A stretch of DNA of 64,000 bases from an uncultured Bacillota bacterium (lineage in GTDB: Bacteria; Bacillota_I; Bacilli_A; RFN20; CAG-826): contig CASFDV010000002.1 in the NCBI GenBank assembly GCA_949293555.1, forward strand, positions 418,210-482,209, written 5' to 3'. This document shows, in pieces, positions 62,387-64,000 of this stretch. The number at the start of each line of letters is the position of its first letter. The stretch's first letter is position 1. The position numbers and the translations under genes are program-made. Below the pieces are notes generated by a model. The model was given only the letters and a program-made list of their open reading frames with translations. It was not told the DNA's origin and did no database searches.

Positions 62387-63622
62387 ATGCACGAGCTCCC
62401 GCCTGACGCCTCCTTCCTGATCCACAGGGCGCGCCCCCTCCACTCCATGGACGTGGAAAGCCTGTCTTTCCTCTACCTCCCGATCCTCGGCTACAAGGGG
62501 CTGGGGCTTTATCTTTCCCTGAACGGGCTTTCCTCCCTGGGCGAGGAGATGCCCCTCGCGCGGCTCCTTTCGGAGCTGGGCGCCTCGAAGGGGGAGTTCC
62601 TCTCCCTCCTTTCCCCTCTGGAAGGGCTGAGCCTCGCGAGGACGTACCGGAAGGGCTCCCTTCATGAGATCCGCCTCCTTCCTCCCGCCTCCCCCCGGGA
62701 CTTCCTCCGGAATCCCGTCCTCGGCGGGAACCTCGTCCTTTCCCGCGGGAAGGAGAGGGCGAGGAAGGCCCGCGACCACTTCCTCCCGCCTCCGGTCCAG
62801 GAGGGGATGGAGGAGATAAGCGAGGACTACGGGAGCGCCTTCCTCAAGGACGCCCCCCTTTCCTACGACCCTTCCCTCGGGGACATCCCGAGCGACCGCC
62901 CGCACGTAAGGGCCCCCTTCGACGAGCCGCGCTTCTTCAAGGCGCTCAAGGAGAGCCTTCCGGAAAGCGATCCCTCCCTTTTCTCGGAGGAGGAAAGGAA
63001 GAACCTCGGCCGCCTCATGGCGCTATATTCCCTCGACGAGGAGACGCTCGCCCGGCTCCTTCCTTCCGCGACCATCCTCCGGAACCCCAAGGGGAAGAAG
63101 GTCGACTTCCGGAAGCTCGGCGACCTCGCCCTCCAGGAACGTTCCTTCCTCATGGAGGGGCGGAGGCGGAAGGAAAGGCGCGCCATCCCCGGGAAGGGGG
63201 ACGTCGCCGAGGAGCTTAGGGCGATGGAGTCCCTCTCGCCCGTGGACTACCTCTCCCGCCTCCAGGGCGGGACGAGGCCGGCATCCGCCGACGCCCGCCT
63301 CGTGGACAGGATCTCGCGGGAGATGGGCCTGCCCTTCCCGGTGATAAACGCCCTCATGAACTACCTCGTCCTCCATTACGAGGGGAAGATCTCCGCCCCC
63401 CTCGCGGAGAAGATCGCCGGGACCCTCCTCAGGAACAACATCGAGACCGCGATGGACGCGATCGACTTCCTGAACGCCTCGAAGGGAAGGGGCAGGAAGG
63501 AGAGAGCCGCTCGGGAAGAAAGCGCTCCCGTTAAGCCCGCCCCCGAGGAAGAGGCCGCCCATGAGGAAGAAGGGGAGATGTCCGACGAGGAGCTGATGCG
63601 CCTCCTGGGGATGAAGGAATGA
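62387..63622 (+). CDS. dnaB: Replication initiation protein DnaB (Bacilli type, DnaD-like domains)
   Basis: The 411-aa protein fits the DnaB/DnaD helicase-loader family: a winged-helix-like N terminus (SLSFLYLPILGYKGLGLYL) and a C-terminal DnaD-like domain (FPVINALMNYLVLHYEGK, NNIETAMDAIDFLN), then an acidic tail EEGEMSDEELMRLLGMKE. Its stop overlaps the dnaI start, the arrangement known from Bacillus, where DnaB, DnaD and DnaI load the replicative helicase at oriC and restarted forks. The start has a -10 six bases upstream and no ribosome-binding site. Confidence 0.85.
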   Translation: MHELPPDASFLIHRARPLHSMDVESLSFLYLPILGYKGLGLYLSLNGLSSLGEEMPLARLLSELGASKGEFLSLLSPLEGLSLARTYRKGSLHEIRLLPPASPRDFLRNPVLGGNLVLSRGKERARKARDHFLPPPVQEGMEEISEDYGSAFLKDAPLSYDPSLGDIPSDRPHVRAPFDEPRFFKALKESLPESDPSLFSEEERKNLGRLMALYSLDEETLARLLPSATILRNPKGKKVDFRKLGDLALQERSFLMEGRRRKERRAIPGKGDVAEELRAMESLSPVDYLSRLQGGTRPASADARLVDRISREMGLPFPVINALMNYLVLHYEGKISAPLAEKIAGTLLRNNIETAMDAIDFLNASKGRGRKERAAREESAPVKPAPEEEAAHEEEGEMSDEELMRLLGMKE

Positions 63623-64000
63623 GGGACGGTCAGGAAAAGAACGCGAAGGACCTCCTGATAGAGGTGTCCGGGTCCCTCCGGGGGAGGGGAGGGGAGAAGG
63701 AATCGCTCCTTTCCTCGATCCTCGGCGACCAAAGGGTCATGGAGGAGTACCGGCGGCTCGGCTTCAAGGAGGAGGAGGCGGGGGACTGGCTCGTCGCCCT
63801 CTCTTCCTACCAGGAGTCCCTCGACATTTGCGCGAAGTGCCCCGGGCTCCGGGAATGCCCCGCGCCGGTGAGGCACTGCCGCTACACGCTACGCGTGGAC
63901 GACGACGGCGCCCTCGGCGTCGCCCTCGGCCTATGCGACCTCCGGAGAAGCCGGGAAATCATGCAGAACGCCTTCCTTTTCCGCGATTTCCCGCAGGAAT
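63619..64000 (+). CDS. dnaI: Helicase loader DnaI, N-terminal part (partial)
   Basis: ATG 63619 overlaps the dnaB stop. The 127 codons in the window cover the N-terminal helicase-binding domain with its zinc-ligand cysteines in ICAKCPGLRECPAPVRHC and the following GVALGLCDLRR. The AAA+ ATPase domain lies beyond the window. Position after dnaB supports the call. Confidence 0.85.
   Translation, partial: MRDGQEKNAKDLLIEVSGSLRGRGGEKESLLSSILGDQRVMEEYRRLGFKEEEAGDWLVALSSYQESLDICAKCPGLRECPAPVRHCRYTLRVDDDGALGVALGLCDLRRSREIMQNAFLFRDFPQE

Overview
The window is GC-rich bacterial chromosome, probably from an uncultured member of class Bacilli (Bacillota, near the Erysipelotrichia/Mollicutes branch). The lineage call is inference. 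It rests on Bacilli-type gene order and content: ezrA-nifZ-thiI near rpsD, infC-rpmI-rplT, pfkA-pyk, dnaB-dnaI, a T-box in front of thrS, and groESL behind a CIRCE-like site. TGA is used throughout as a stop, so the mycoplasma code is not in use. Many genes overlap by ATGA. A notable group has no Shine-Dalgarno sequence and a -10 hexamer about 6 nt before the start codon, which suggests leaderless transcripts.

Layout. 1-4.7 kb: end of an ABC-exporter operon, a serine-dehydrogenase-type peptidase with a 58-aa partner, a frameshifted lipoprotein and tRNA-Pro. 4.75-13.3 kb (minus strand): a tightly coupled operon of MoxR AAA+ ATPase, a 124-aa protein, an HExxH/VWA protein, a divergent S-adenosylmethionine-synthetase homologue and two paralogous leucine-rich-repeat proteins, with a WYL regulator transcribed divergently (13.6-15.1 kb). 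15.2-26.4 kb: a defence-type island with an ADP-ribosylglycohydrolase, a cytosine-5 methyltransferase interrupted by an (AG)10 tract (probably phase-variable, OFF as read), a MutH/Sau3AI-like endonuclease, a ParB-like protein, a PLD-SNF2 helicase, a DUF4143 ATPase between 30-bp direct repeats, and a PLD/DEAD/DUF3427 helicase. 26.5-29.1 kb: malic enzyme, then a HipA-like kinase between 28-bp direct repeats.

29.1-50.5 kb is mostly housekeeping: groES-groEL, tyrS, envelope proteins and lipoproteins of unknown function, a PD-(D/E)XK nuclease, an ECF S-component fused to a methyltransferase, rpsD, ezrA-nifZ-thiI-mgsA, rplT-rpmI-infC, a HAD phosphatase and clpP. clpP is coupled to a soluble VirD4-like ATPase. 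That ATPase and a 283-aa partner lie divergent to a membrane protein/PP2C phosphatase pair (50.5-55.3 kb). 55.3-64 kb holds ogt, thrS with its T-box, a lipoprotein, the glycolytic operon pfkA-pyk-ROK kinase, and dnaB-dnaI running off the window.

Functional links. pfkA, pyk and the ROK kinase are one glycolytic transcription unit. NifZ and ThiI supply sulfur for tRNA 4-thiouridine. DnaB and DnaI load the replicative helicase. The strongest candidates for an undescribed system are the WYL/MoxR/VWA-peptidase/MetK-like/LRR locus and the adjacent phase-variable restriction cluster. A second candidate is the VirD4-like/ClpP and membrane-PP2C locus.
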